Assembly: GCF_025465275.1 (NCBI RefSeq)
Contig: NZ_JAODNK010000073.1
Span: 112,674-176,673, forward strand
DNA: 64,000 bases
Reading direction: 5' to 3'
From: Nocardia sp.
Lineage (GTDB): Bacteria; Actinomycetota; Actinomycetes; Mycobacteriales; Mycobacteriaceae
A program made the position numbers and the translations under genes. The notes beneath the pieces are model-generated. The model did not search any database and was not told the origin of the DNA. It saw only the letters and a list, made by a program, of their open reading frames with translations. Shown one piece after another: positions 1 through 8,864 of this stretch (position 1 is its first letter; each line of letters begins with the position of its first letter).

Positions 1-1
1 G

Positions 2-3000
2 GATCAGGAGTTCTGCTTCGCGGACGGGCGCATCGTACTGCGCGGGCCCAATGGGTCCGGCAAGACCAAGGCGCTGGAGGTGCTCTTCCCGTTCGTGCTC
101 GACGGGCGCATCGAACCGCGGCGGCTCAACCCGTTCGCGGGTGAAGAGCGCACCATGAAGTCGAATCTGCTGTACCGCAAACAGGAGTCGGCGTACTCCT
201 ACGTGTGGATGGAGTTCGCGCGCGGCAGCTGGGACGATCCGGAGACGGTGACCGTCGGCATCGGTATGCGCGCTACCCGCTCGTCCGACAAGGTGACACG
301 CTGGTACTTCGTCGCGGACGGCCGTGTCGGCGTGGACTTCTCACTGCTCGGCCCGGACGATCGCCCGCTCACCCGTAAGCAGCTGGCCGAGCAGATCGGC
401 GGCGACGCCATCATGGACCGGCCGGTCGAATATCGGGCCGCCATCGACGCCCGCATGTTCGGGCTCGGACAGCAGCGCTACGACCAGCTCATCAATCTGA
501 TTCTCACGCTGCGCCGTCCGCAGCTGGCCAAGAACCTGGACCCGCGCGGATTGTCGCAGGCGCTCACCGATGGTTTGCGGCCCCTGGACGAGCAGCTGAT
601 CCTGGACGCGGCCCGCTCCTTCAGCGATATGGAGGAGGTCGGGCGCACCCTGGAGGGCCTGGTCCAGGCCGACAGCGCCACGCGCGCCTTTGTCGGCGTG
701 TACCGCAAATACCTTGCCGTGCAGGCGAAGACCGACGTCGACCAGGTTCGCGTCCGTCTGGACGCGGTCACCCACGCCAGCACCGCACTGCACGCCGCCG
801 CCGCACTGCGCCAGCGCCGCGACGGCGATCGCGCCGCCGTCGAGACCCGCGCCGAGGATGCCGACCGCGCCTACGAGCAGGCGCTGGCCGATCGCGAAAC
901 CCTCCAGCGCTCCAGCGCTTACGAGGGCAAGCAGCAGCTCGACGATCTCGCCGACGCGGTCCGCCGGCTGGAGACCTCCTCCGCGGTGCACCGGGACAAG
1001 GCGCTCAAGGCCCGCCAGACCGTCGACCAGCGCGCCCAGGAGTCCGAGCGCGCTCAGGCCGCCGTCCAGCACGCCTCCTCCGCCCTCTCGCGCGGTGAGG
1101 ACGAATTGCGCTCCGCCGCAGAGGAAGCGGGCATCGGCTGGACCGCCCTGCCCGAGCAGGCCCGCACCGAACACCTGACCACCACCGTCCGCAGTCACGC
1201 CGAGGAGCGTGACGCCGACGTCCGCGCCGTGCGCCGTGCCCTCACCATGGTCGACGCCGCCGTCACCGAACGCACCCGCGCCGAACGCGCCGCCCAGCGC
1301 GCCACCGAATTGCGTGAGGCAGCCGGAGCCGAACTCGCCCAGGCCGAAGCCTCGGTCGTGCTCGCCCGCTCCGATACCGCCATCTCCCTGCGGGATTGGT
1401 GGGACACCCACCGCGAGGTCTACTCCCCCATTCGCGAGGGTCTCTTCGAAGCCCTCAACGACGCCCTCTCCCACGCGGGCACCGAGCACCTGACTCCCCA
1501 GCGAACCAGTGCCGCAGCCGGAATGCTCAGCGCCACCGGAGCGTCAGCAGGCGGCAAGGGCCGCAGCCGCAAGGGCGCAGCCGACAGCCACGGGCCGGAC
1601 GCCACGGCTGCCGACGGCGGCGACGCCGGTCCGAGCGGGGCGGCAGCCGGCGCTGACAGGGCTGCTTCGGCTCCCGCCGATGAGGCCGCGGTGCTCGCGA
1701 CCCCCGCCGAGGTACTCGCGGACCGTACCGAGCCGCTGACCGAGGAGATCCGCACCCGCCGCCAGGAAGCCCGTGCGCACGCCGCCCAGGCCCAGGCCCG
1801 CGCCGCCGGACTCCGCGCCGAGCGCGAGCAGGTCGCCGCCGAGCGCGATGACGCCCCACCGGCATTCGCCGCCCGCACCGATGTGCGCGGCGAGCGTCCG
1901 GGCGCTCCGCTCTGGCGGCTCGTCCGCTTCGCCGACAAGATCGATCCGGCCGCCGCCGCCGGTATCGAAGCGGCGCTCCAGGCCGCGAACCTGCTCGACG
2001 CGTGGGTCTGCGCCGATTCCGAACTGCCGGAACACGCTTCGGACCAGTTCCTGGTGCCGCTGCCGAAGGCCCAGCGACCCACCGGCCGGACCCTCGCCGA
2101 TGTGCTTGTGGTGGAGGACGATTCCGACACACTGACGGTGCCGCGCCAAACCGTCGCCGACGTGCTCGCCTCCATTTCCCTGCACGAGGCCACAACGAAG
2201 GGCTCGAAAGCCGCTGCGGGCGAGCTACTCACCATTGCCACCGATGGCTGCTACCGGCAGGGAGTCCAGTTCGGGCGGCATCTCAAGGGGGATGCGGAGT
2301 TCATCGGGACCACCGCTCGCGCACGTCGCCGGGAGCTGCGGCTGGCCGAGTTGGCGGCCGCCATCGAGTCGGCCGAGACGGCTGCGGAGGATGCGAACGC
2401 GCAGGAGCAGGCTGCCACCGCCGAGCTGGCGCGGGTTTCGGCTGCGGCCAAGGCGCTTCCGCGTACTACCGCGGTAACCGCGGCACTGCGCGCCGTCTCC
2501 GAGGCCGCGGGCATGCTGCGGTCACGGTCGGAGGCCGCCGGGCAGGCGGAGCGGGACCTCGATCAGGCGGTCAGCGAATATTCGACCGCCGACAAGAAGG
2601 TTCGCGCTATCGCGGCCGATCACCAGGCACCGCGGGATCCGGCCGAGCTGGATGCGCTGGCAGCGGCCGTGCGGCACTTCGAGAATGCGGGCACGGCACT
2701 GCTGCGGCTGCGCGGGGACCATCAGCGCGAGAACGAACGATCACGGGAATCGGGCGACCGGCTCGACGAGGCGAACGATCTCGCGGAGGCTTTCGCCGAG
2801 GAAGCCGAGGCGGCACGCAGCGGATACGAGGAGCAGCAGCGGAAGCTGGAAACGCTGCGGGAGGCGCTCGGTGCGGGAGCAGCCGATATCGACCGCGAAC
2901 TCGAGCATGCCCGCGAGCGCATCGATGCCGCACGCGCGGAACAGAAGTCGGCCCGCAAGGCCGCGCACGAGGCCATCGAGGCGGTCGGCACCGCGGAGGG

Positions 3001-4330
3001 CGCGCATCGGGCGGCACACGACACCCTCGGGACGGCGCTCACCGAATTGCTGGCCGATGTGCGGCATCTGGCCCCCTACGCCCGACCGGATCTGCTGAGC
3101 CTGCTCGGCGCACCGGTCGAGAGTCGCTGGCCCAGTAGCGATGCCGCCTGGTCGACCCCCGAACAGCTGCTGTACCGCATCGAGAACGGCGATCCCGAAC
3201 AGGAGCCGGCCGTCCTGCCCGACGACGTGGCGGCGCTGTTCGAGAACCTCGCCACCGCAACCACTTCGGTGCGGGCCGGAGAAGCCACCCGCAAGACGAC
3301 GCGCAGCGCGGTCACCACCGCCCTGCAGGAGTTCGACGCGGCCCTCACCGCCGCCCGGCAGGATTACCGCCTGCACTGGGACGCCGCCGACGGTCTCACC
3401 GTGGTGCAGGTGCACGACGACCACGGGCTGTCCGCGCTGGCCGATTTCGCCGAGCGGATCGGCGCGGCGCGCAAGGATCAGGAGTTGCTGCTCACCGATT
3501 CCGAGCGCCGGATCCTGGAGGATGCGCTGCTCACCGGTCTGGCCCAGCAGATTCACGAACGCACGAGCGACGCACGCGATCTCATCAATCGCATGGGTAT
3601 GGAGATGAAGCAGCGGCGCATGTCCTCGGGCAATACCATCGGCGTGCACTGGGTGCTGGCCGATACCCTCTCGGAGCCGGCGCGGGCGGTGTGCAAGCTG
3701 CTCGATCGCGATTCCTCCGAGCTGGTCCCGGACGATCTGGCCACCATCCGTTCGCATTTCGCCGCCGAGATCCGCGCGGCTCGCGCCGCGCATCCGGAGC
3801 GGTCGTTCCCGGAGATCCTGGCAGCCACCCTGGATTACCGGACTTGGCGGGTGTTCTCGTTCACCATCATCACCGCCGACGGCACCGAGGACCGGCTCAC
3901 CGTGGCCCGGCACAGCGCGCTGTCGGGCGGTGAGCAGTCGGTCTCACTGCACCTGCCACTCTTCGCCGCCGCGCACGTCATGCTCGATTCGGCCGACCCG
4001 CAGGCCCCGCGCCTGCTCGCGCTGGACGAGGCATTCGCGGGCGTCGATGACAACGGCCGTAGCGAACTGCTCGGTCTGTCGGTGCAATTCGACCTGGACC
4101 TGTTCATGACCGGTTACGACCTCTGGATCACCTACCAGCACGTCCCGGGTTGCGCGCACTACGATCTGGCGCATTCGGCGGCCGAGAATACCGTCAGCGC
4201 AACGCTGCTGGTGTGGGACAGTGATGATCTGCTGGCCGAGCACGACGGCTCCGATCTCACCGCCGCACTCGGCTCGCCCAACCGCCGCCGCCTCCCCCAT
4301 CGTGTCGAAGGCGCCATAGCGCTGCTCTAG
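2..4330 (+). CDS. jetC: Wadjet-type SMC ATPase JetC (TIGR02680 family), 5' end outside the window
   Basis: This is the SMC-like motor of a Wadjet (type II, TIGR02677/2678/2680/2679) anti-plasmid system; such proteins bind DNA and hydrolyse ATP to extrude loops of foreign circular DNA for cleavage by JetD. About 1442 residues are visible and the reading frame is open to the window edge, so the start lies upstream. A Walker A motif GPNGSGKT sits at visible residues 15-22, a long Ala/Glu/Arg-rich coiled coil fills the middle, the ABC signature LSGGEQ lies near bases 3919-3936 and Walker B LLALDEAF near 4011-4037. A Gly/Ala/Asp-rich low-complexity stretch (about 1537-1692) interrupts the coil, probably at a hinge-like position. 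No jetD-like gene follows; a hairpin terminator comes 25 bases after the stop, so jetC ends its transcript. The Wadjet assignment is family knowledge; jetA, jetB and jetD are not visible. Confidence 0.85.
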   Translation, partial: DQEFCFADGRIVLRGPNGSGKTKALEVLFPFVLDGRIEPRRLNPFAGEERTMKSNLLYRKQESAYSYVWMEFARGSWDDPETVTVGIGMRATRSSDKVTRWYFVADGRVGVDFSLLGPDDRPLTRKQLAEQIGGDAIMDRPVEYRAAIDARMFGLGQQRYDQLINLILTLRRPQLAKNLDPRGLSQALTDGLRPLDEQLILDAARSFSDMEEVGRTLEGLVQADSATRAFVGVYRKYLAVQAKTDVDQVRVRLDAVTHASTALHAAAALRQRRDGDRAAVETRAEDADRAYEQALADRETLQRSSAYEGKQQLDDLADAVRRLETSSAVHRDKALKARQTVDQRAQESERAQAAVQHASSALSRGEDELRSAAEEAGIGWTALPEQARTEHLTTTVRSHAEERDADVRAVRRALTMVDAAVTERTRAERAAQRATELREAAGAELAQAEASVVLARSDTAISLRDWWDTHREVYSPIREGLFEALNDALSHAGTEHLTPQRTSAAAGMLSATGASAGGKGRSRKGAADSHGPDATAADGGDAGPSGAAAGADRAASAPADEAAVLATPAEVLADRTEPLTEEIRTRRQEARAHAAQAQARAAGLRAEREQVAAERDDAPPAFAARTDVRGERPGAPLWRLVRFADKIDPAAAAGIEAALQAANLLDAWVCADSELPEHASDQFLVPLPKAQRPTGRTLADVLVVEDDSDTLTVPRQTVADVLASISLHEATTKGSKAAAGELLTIATDGCYRQGVQFGRHLKGDAEFIGTTARARRRELRLAELAAAIESAETAAEDANAQEQAATAELARVSAAAKALPRTTAVTAALRAVSEAAGMLRSRSEAAGQAERDLDQAVSEYSTADKKVRAIAADHQAPRDPAELDALAAAVRHFENAGTALLRLRGDHQRENERSRESGDRLDEANDLAEAFAEEAEAARSGYEEQQRKLETLREALGAGAADIDRELEHARERIDAARAEQKSARKAAHEAIEAVGTAEGAHRAAHDTLGTALTELLADVRHLAPYARPDLLSLLGAPVESRWPSSDAAWSTPEQLLYRIENGDPEQEPAVLPDDVAALFENLATATTSVRAGEATRKTTRSAVTTALQEFDAALTAARQDYRLHWDAADGLTVVQVHDDHGLSALADFAERIGAARKDQELLLTDSERRILEDALLTGLAQQIHERTSDARDLINRMGMEMKQRRMSSGNTIGVHWVLADTLSEPARAVCKLLDRDSSELVPDDLATIRSHFAAEIRAARAAHPERSFPEILAATLDYRTWRVFSFTIITADGTEDRLTVARHSALSGGEQSVSLHLPLFAAAHVMLDSADPQAPRLLALDEAFAGVDDNGRSELLGLSVQFDLDLFMTGYDLWITYQHVPGCAHYDLAHSAAENTVSATLLVWDSDDLLAEHDGSDLTAALGSPNRRRLPHRVEGAIALL

Positions 4331-4354
4331 TCGACATCCCGAAATGTCGCGATA

Positions 4355-4389
4355 CCGCCGCCCGGACAGCTGCACTGTCCGGGCGGCGG
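4355..4389 (+). terminator. Hairpin terminator after jetC
   Basis: A perfect 15-bp inverted repeat, CCGCCGCCCGGACAG (4355-4369) and CTGTCCGGGCGGCGG (4375-4389), encloses a 5-base loop. There is no T-tract, which is common for actinobacterial terminators. It ends jetC transcription 25 bases past the stop. Confidence 0.7.
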
Positions 4390-4607
4390 TGTCTCCAGTG
4401 TCCCAACAACTCCCGACAAATCGGCCAGGTAACCGGTTCGCCCGCCTCGCCCTGTTCGTCCCCCTGTGAGAGCCGCGACGCCGTCCAGTGGCCTGAACGC
4501 CGCGACCGCGAGCATCCCTGACACCCGGTCCGAAACAGCCCTGGTAAACACCCCGTGCGCCAGCGGATTACGCGTGTCGCGGCGCGGCACGCCGTAAGGA
4601 TTGGGCT

Positions 4608-4633
4608 ATTGGCAAATCAACAGTTTCGCCAAT
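4608..4633 (+). promoter_or_regulatory. Possible operator ATTGGC-N14-GCCAAT
   Basis: The half sites ATTGGC (4608-4613) and GCCAAT (4628-4633) form an inverted repeat with centres about two helical turns apart, 90 bases before the start of the membrane protein gene. The shape suits a dimeric repressor or activator. No regulator gene adjoins, so this is only a candidate. Confidence 0.3.
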
Positions 4634-4720
4634 GGCGGTGTATCGACTACAAATGTTTTCCGTGCCGATCCTTATCGAGTTCACCTGCCAGCGATCCAAA
4701 CTCCCGGGACGGGGGACCCG

Positions 4721-5911
4721 ATGACGATCGATCATCCGCTCGAGGACGACGTCTCCGTCCTCGCTCGGCGGGTCGAGAAGGCCCGCGGAAGGCTGGCCTA
4801 CCAATTCGACCCCGCCCTCACCGAAGCCCTCTCCGAGAACGAGCTCACCGCCGAGCGCGGCCTAGCCGAGCGCATCCGCAACGAGGATCGCACGCAACGG
4901 CTCAAACAGGTCGAGGCTGCGGCCGCCACGGCTAATCGTGCTCGCCAGACCACCGAAGAGATTGAGAAGGCCGACATTCGCGACTTGCTGATGGCTCGCA
5001 AGGCGATCGCCGCACAGCGGCGAGAATCGAGCCCGCACGCCAAACTGGCGTCGCTCTACAAGCACCGGGCGTGGTCGCTGCGCGCGCTCGCCGGCGTGGT
5101 CGCGGCCGGAATGCTCTGGTCCGCAGTCAATGTCCAGCACAATATCGCCCCCGGCGGCGCGACGGACCCGCTGTTCTGGTTCAGCTACCTGCTGGAGGGG
5201 ATGATCAGCGTCTGCCTGATCATCATCATGATCGGCACCAACAAGGTCGCCGAGTGGGGTGTCATCGACAGCACCAGGCAGGTCGTCATCGCCGAAATGG
5301 CGCTGCTGGGACTGACTGTCACGCTGAACACCTACCCGTACCTCAAGATCGGCAGCTGGTACGACGTCTCCGTGCACGCCATCGCGCCGGTGATGATCGG
5401 TGTCGCACTGCTGATCCACAATGCCGCCAGTGCGCGCTACGGGCTCGCCATCGTCCGTGCGACGGATCAGATCCGCGATCTGCCCGACCCGGCCGAGACG
5501 ATCCGCCGCACGCTGCCCAGTACGGTCGCCTGGCCGACGCGGCCCACCGGCCCGTCCCAGGGCATGGCCCAGCCCACTCAGGCGCTCACCGCCGCACCTG
5601 AGGCCGAGACGAGCCGTCCCGTCGACACCAGCCGGATCGTCGAGAGCGAGCCCGAACCGGTTCAGGTCAAGCCGACGCCGAAACCCGCTCCCAAGAAGGA
5701 AGAACGGACTTCGGCGACCAAATCCGCCAAAACGCCCGAACCGGAAACCCTCGCCGACCTCAATGACGGCATGCCGCCGCTGAACGTCTACGACACCGGG
5801 CAATTCCGCATCGCCGAGACCCTCGAGCAGGAACTCGCCGAACTCCAGGCCGCCCGCCGCCGCGCCCGTGCCGCGGCCCGCGCCCGCAATGGAGGAACCG
5901 ACCTCGACTGA
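4721..5911 (+). CDS. Four-helix membrane protein, possibly DUF2637-like
   Basis: The function is unknown. The predicted protein has 396 residues from the ATG at 4721, which follows a GACGGGGGA ribosome site; the frame is open further upstream but without a better start. Residues 1-100 are charged and helical (likely coiled coil). Four hydrophobic segments follow at roughly residues 118-138, 150-172, 188-206 and 214-236, and the remaining C-terminal part is Pro/Lys/Glu-rich and presumably cytosolic, ending in an Arg/Ala-rich helix. The block of four helices after a cytosolic coil recalls DUF2637/SpdB-like proteins of actinobacterial plasmids and integrated elements, but that is a weak resemblance. 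The gene stands alone, with a large hairpin downstream. Its position next to jetC may indicate a defence or mobile region, which is inference only. Confidence 0.6.
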   Translation: MTIDHPLEDDVSVLARRVEKARGRLAYQFDPALTEALSENELTAERGLAERIRNEDRTQRLKQVEAAAATANRARQTTEEIEKADIRDLLMARKAIAAQRRESSPHAKLASLYKHRAWSLRALAGVVAAGMLWSAVNVQHNIAPGGATDPLFWFSYLLEGMISVCLIIIMIGTNKVAEWGVIDSTRQVVIAEMALLGLTVTLNTYPYLKIGSWYDVSVHAIAPVMIGVALLIHNAASARYGLAIVRATDQIRDLPDPAETIRRTLPSTVAWPTRPTGPSQGMAQPTQALTAAPEAETSRPVDTSRIVESEPEPVQVKPTPKPAPKKEERTSATKSAKTPEPETLADLNDGMPPLNVYDTGQFRIAETLEQELAELQAARRRARAAARARNGGTDLD

Positions 5912-6291
5912 GTTCCCCCGCCTCCCCGAACCTTTTGCCGATCAGTAAGTGGGCCAAAAGTTTCGTTGCGGACCGGCGGTCTTTGACGGGCTGGGTTCTG
6001 GACGTACCCCAGGGTTACCCCGGCCGCACGAAATCAGTTGTCGCGTCGGCCCCGACCGGCACAAATCATCCGGGGCCGCAGCCACTTTCCCTACATCCGG
6101 AACACGGCACTGCGCGCTCCCGGAAGGCCCGCAGTGCTGCAGGTATCGGCGACCCGAGCGGGTCGCCGATACCTGCGTCGAGGGACAGGTGGAGCGCGTA
6201 AGCTGTCACCCCCGCGGTCCGGAATGCAGTGAGGCCCGGAGAGTAAATCCCACAGGCCGACGTGATTGCGGCCCGCACTGATCTCCGGACC
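5912..6291. other. Intergenic region between convergent genes
   Basis: About 380 bases separate two genes that point towards each other. The only clear structure is the 17-bp hairpin at 6139-6176. Short open frames here (for example from 5935 or 6038) have no ribosome site and no protein-like composition. Confidence 0.5.
6139..6176. terminator. 17-bp hairpin, probable bidirectional terminator
   Basis: GCAGGTATCGGCGACCC (6139-6155) pairs perfectly with GGGTCGCCGATACCTGC (6160-6176) around the tetraloop GAGC. It lies between the converging membrane-protein gene and the metallophosphoesterase gene, as expected for a shared terminator; there is no T-tract on either side. Confidence 0.65.
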
Positions 6292-7722
6292 TCAGTGCGC
6301 GAGCTGCTCCCCCGCGCGCTTGGGCACGAGATCTGCCGCGGTGAGCCCCGAGAAATCGCGCAGGCCAATGTGATTGCGATCAGGGCAGCTCCCCAGGGCG
6401 TGATCCGGGTGCAGGCCGAGGTATTGGCGGCGGGTGCGGGTGCTCCAGCGGCGAGCGGCTTCGCCCGCGGTTTTGTAGAAGTTGGCCATGTAGCCGCCCT
6501 CGTAGAGCCGCAGCAGGGTGTAGCCGCCGGGGTACTCCTTCACGGCGGCCACTTCCAGGAATTCCACGTTCACTCCGGAATCCGCACGGGTGACCCGATT
6601 TCGGTGGGTATGACCGCTGTGGTGCAGGAAGACGCCCGGGGCCGAGCGGTAGAGCGTCTGTAATGCCGCCGCATTCGCTCTGTCGAGCACGAAACCCGGT
6701 CCGCCCGGGTTGCTGATCGCCGCGTGCGTGGTGATGGGGTGATGGCCGAATACGAGCGTCGGCCGATCCGGGTCGGCGTGCAGGATATCGCTGAGCCGGC
6801 CGAGCTGGTCGGGCCCGAGGGTGCCGCCGCCACGCGGGCGCGGGCGATTGGTATCGAGTCCGATGAGACGCAGTCCGCCGGCGAAGTATTCGCCGAGCTC
6901 CTGATACGGGTAGAAGACCGCACCCCAGTGATCGGGTTCGTCCTTGGGCGGCATGTCGTGATTGCCGCGGCAGACGAAGTAATCCGAACCCAGCTCGCCC
7001 CAGGTGTCCAAATGCGCACGGACGGCGGCGGATTGGGCGAAGGTGCCGCAGTCGGTGAGATCACCCGCGGCAATGAGGTGATCGGCCGCGCGCCCAGGCC
7101 CGCGCAACTCGTCCAGGACGGCGCGGAGCATGAACTCCGGATGCTGCCGGGTCTGGTGTCGCAACCCGTCGATGAGTCCGGACACCAGCAGACCGCTGCG
7201 GTCCTCGCCCAGATGCAGATCATTGCTGAGCGCGATGGTGCGCAGCAGCCGTCCGGGCGGCGGCGTGAGCGTGGTGAAAACCCCGGTGGATTCCGGTGTT
7301 CCGGAGCGCCGCGTCACCAGCGTGCGCGCGGGCACCGCCCGGCTCCCGCCGGAATAGGCCTCGAAGCGGTAGGCCCGCCCCGGCTCCAGCCCGTCGATTT
7401 CCGCGTAATGGTATGCGGTGCGCCGGGAGTCGAGGTACCGCACCGCAGGGGCGGCGTACCCGTCGGCGGGCCCGATCCGCACCTCGGTATCGGCCGGCGC
7501 CGGTTGCAGCCGCCCGGCGCGATCGCGGACACGTGAGGTCCACGTGAGAATGACCGAGGTATCGGTGACGGTGACAACTTCCAGATCGGAGGCGGTCACC
7601 GAATCCCGTTGGGTCCCAGTGGCATACATGGCGAACACCGGGCGCTGGGTGTGCACCGCCACCGCCGTCACGGCGGTCGCGGCATTGGCCAGCCAGAGGG
7701 TTCGAAGTCGCGGGTCCAGCAT
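6292..7722 (-). CDS. Metallophosphoesterase with N-terminal fibronectin-like domain
   Basis: This is a calcineurin-like dinuclear metal phosphoesterase that should hydrolyse phosphate esters; the substrate cannot be told. The 476-residue protein starts at the ATG at 7722. Residues about 35-155 look like the beta-rich fibronectin III domain of purple acid phosphatases. The catalytic part carries the expected motif series NDLHLG, AGDLTD, RGNHD, GHHPI and GHTHRN. A weakly hydrophobic N-terminus (residues 8-25) could be a poor signal or anchor, so location is unclear. The gene is monocistronic, facing a shared terminator at its 3' end. Confidence 0.8.
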   Translation of the reverse strand: MLDPRLRTLWLANAATAVTAVAVHTQRPVFAMYATGTQRDSVTASDLEVVTVTDTSVILTWTSRVRDRAGRLQPAPADTEVRIGPADGYAAPAVRYLDSRRTAYHYAEIDGLEPGRAYRFEAYSGGSRAVPARTLVTRRSGTPESTGVFTTLTPPPGRLLRTIALSNDLHLGEDRSGLLVSGLIDGLRHQTRQHPEFMLRAVLDELRGPGRAADHLIAAGDLTDCGTFAQSAAVRAHLDTWGELGSDYFVCRGNHDMPPKDEPDHWGAVFYPYQELGEYFAGGLRLIGLDTNRPRPRGGGTLGPDQLGRLSDILHADPDRPTLVFGHHPITTHAAISNPGGPGFVLDRANAAALQTLYRSAPGVFLHHSGHTHRNRVTRADSGVNVEFLEVAAVKEYPGGYTLLRLYEGGYMANFYKTAGEAARRWSTRTRRQYLGLHPDHALGSCPDRNHIGLRDFSGLTAADLVPKRAGEQLAH

Positions 7723-8229
7723 GGGGATCTCCGTCCGCCGCTCAACAGCTATACCGCGACGGTACGGTTACCGGTTGAACGCTGCGGTGCCCGAACATGG
7801 CCGATCAGCTTCCGATACCAGACATTTCACCTGCACGCCCCCACCGGGGCCGGGATCAGCGGCCGCGGATGGGGTGATCGGCGGGTACGACGACGGCTGG
7901 GCGAGGCTGGGCGGGGGTACCCGAATGCTGGGCGTAGCCGAGCCAGCCGGTGCCCACGAAGACGGCGAGCAGGACCGCGGTGGGGAGTTCTAGCAGGAGC
8001 CAGCCGGGGGCGAGCACGGATTCACGGACGGAGCGGTACTCGGGGACAGGCTGGCGGCGAGAGGTTCGAACCGGTGGGCGTGGCCGCCCCAAACTGCCGT
8101 TCCCCGAGCCGTATTGCTGCCTGCCCACCCATGCCTCCGTAGCTAGAAATGTGCTGAACCCAAGGATGCCGAAACAACGACGCGCACACAGCGGTGATCG
8201 ACCGGACAACAGGGTGTCCGGTCCTTTTT
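7723..8229. other. Intergenic region of about 500 bases with an orphan terminator
   Basis: The region lies between two minus-strand genes. It holds a doubtful minus-strand ORF with one hydrophobic segment (7856-8017) and, at 8200-8230, an intrinsic terminator whose T-tract faces the plus strand although no plus-strand gene precedes it. Otherwise I recognise nothing; no tRNA fold was found. Confidence 0.4.
7856..8017 (-). CDS. Doubtful small membrane protein
   Basis: A 53-residue ORF from a GTG at 8017 contains one convincing hydrophobic helix (around residues 5-28) and a Pro/Val-rich tail. The frame stays open upstream to 8305, overlapping the next gene. No ribosome site stands before the GTG. 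It may be a real small membrane protein or a gene remnant. Confidence 0.25.
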   Translation of the reverse strand: MLAPGWLLLELPTAVLLAVFVGTGWLGYAQHSGTPAQPRPAVVVPADHPIRGR

Positions 8230-8230
8230 T
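8200..8230 (+). terminator. Intrinsic terminator in plus-strand orientation
   Basis: GACCGGACA (8200-8208) pairs with TGTCCGGTC (8215-8223) and is followed directly by CTTTTTT (8224-8230). The T-tract touches the stop codon of the M15 peptidase gene, which is on the other strand, so the site reads as a terminator only on the plus strand. Confidence 0.7.
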
Positions 8231-8847
8231 CAGCGCTGGCTCGCGTCGGGTAGTCGGGCCGGGCAGGGCATTCCTGGCAGGGTGACGCGCTCGAAGTGCC
8301 ACCACTCATTGTCGAAGGTGCGGCACAGGCCCCAGCGATTTCCGTTGTCCTCCAGCCACTGCGCGCCCCCGCGTGGACCCACATCGATGGCCTGACCGGA
8401 AACGTGGGTGGACTCCTCGGGCGGCAGCACCCACTGGCGCGCGGCCTCGGGACTGCCGTAGGTGCGAATCCCGTCCTCCCACAGTGCCTCCTGCTGACCG
8501 GGAGTCCGGTAGCCGGAGGTGATGGAGAGCGAGACGCCGTCGGACTGCGCTTCGGCGGCCGCCTGTTCGTAGGCGGTGGCCAGCAGCGGGTCGAGACCAT
8601 CGGTCTCGGCGGCGACGGCGGTGCCGGACAGCATGCCGGGTGTCGATCCGGGCGCCGCCGACACACTCTCGGGTGCGGCGTGCGCGGCCGGCGCCCCGGC
8701 GGACAGTGCCCCGCCGAGCAGACCGGCGCCCGCGCACAGCGCGACCGTCGCGGTCAGCAGCGCCACCCGGCCGGGGGCCGAATCTGCCCGATGCGCAGGC
8801 ATTTCAGCCTCCGCCATCGGCATTTCGTCACGGCCGTCAACCCGCAT
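8230..8847 (-). CDS. Secreted M15-family (VanY/DacB-like) peptidase
   Basis: This zinc carboxypeptidase should trim D-Ala-D-Ala ends of cell-wall peptides outside the membrane. The 205-residue protein starts at the ATG at 8847, preceded by GAGGGAG. A basic N-terminus and hydrophobic stretch (about 26-50) followed by an Ala-rich region form a signal peptide. The zinc ligands of the family are visible: STHVSGQAID gives His148 and Asp155, and EWWHFE gives His184. The substrate-binding signature SGYRT lies at about 111-115. It is followed at a short distance (upstream on the same strand) by the fumarase gene, 17 bases away, so the two may be cotranscribed although they share no obvious function. 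Confidence 0.85.
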   Translation of the reverse strand: MRVDGRDEMPMAEAEMPAHRADSAPGRVALLTATVALCAGAGLLGGALSAGAPAAHAAPESVSAAPGSTPGMLSGTAVAAETDGLDPLLATAYEQAAAEAQSDGVSLSITSGYRTPGQQEALWEDGIRTYGSPEAARQWVLPPEESTHVSGQAIDVGPRGGAQWLEDNGNRWGLCRTFDNEWWHFERVTLPGMPCPARLPDASQR

Positions 8848-8864
8848 GCAGTCGTCTCCCTCGC

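Larger units (their letters stand above)
4331..4720. other. Intergenic region jetC to membrane protein
   Basis: This stretch of about 390 bases holds the jetC terminator and, near its right end, a small inverted repeat (4608-4633) that may mark the promoter of the next gene. I see no credible coding frame: the frame opening at 4601 runs into the downstream gene without a ribosome site of its own. Confidence 0.5.

Noticed and set aside
2741..3913. 390-codon minus-strand open frame inside jetC
   Set aside because: Antisense shadow of the coiled-coil region.
8063..8072. GGTTCGAACC, similar to a tRNA T-loop
   Set aside because: No acceptor, D- or anticodon stem can be formed around it; it is a short palindrome.
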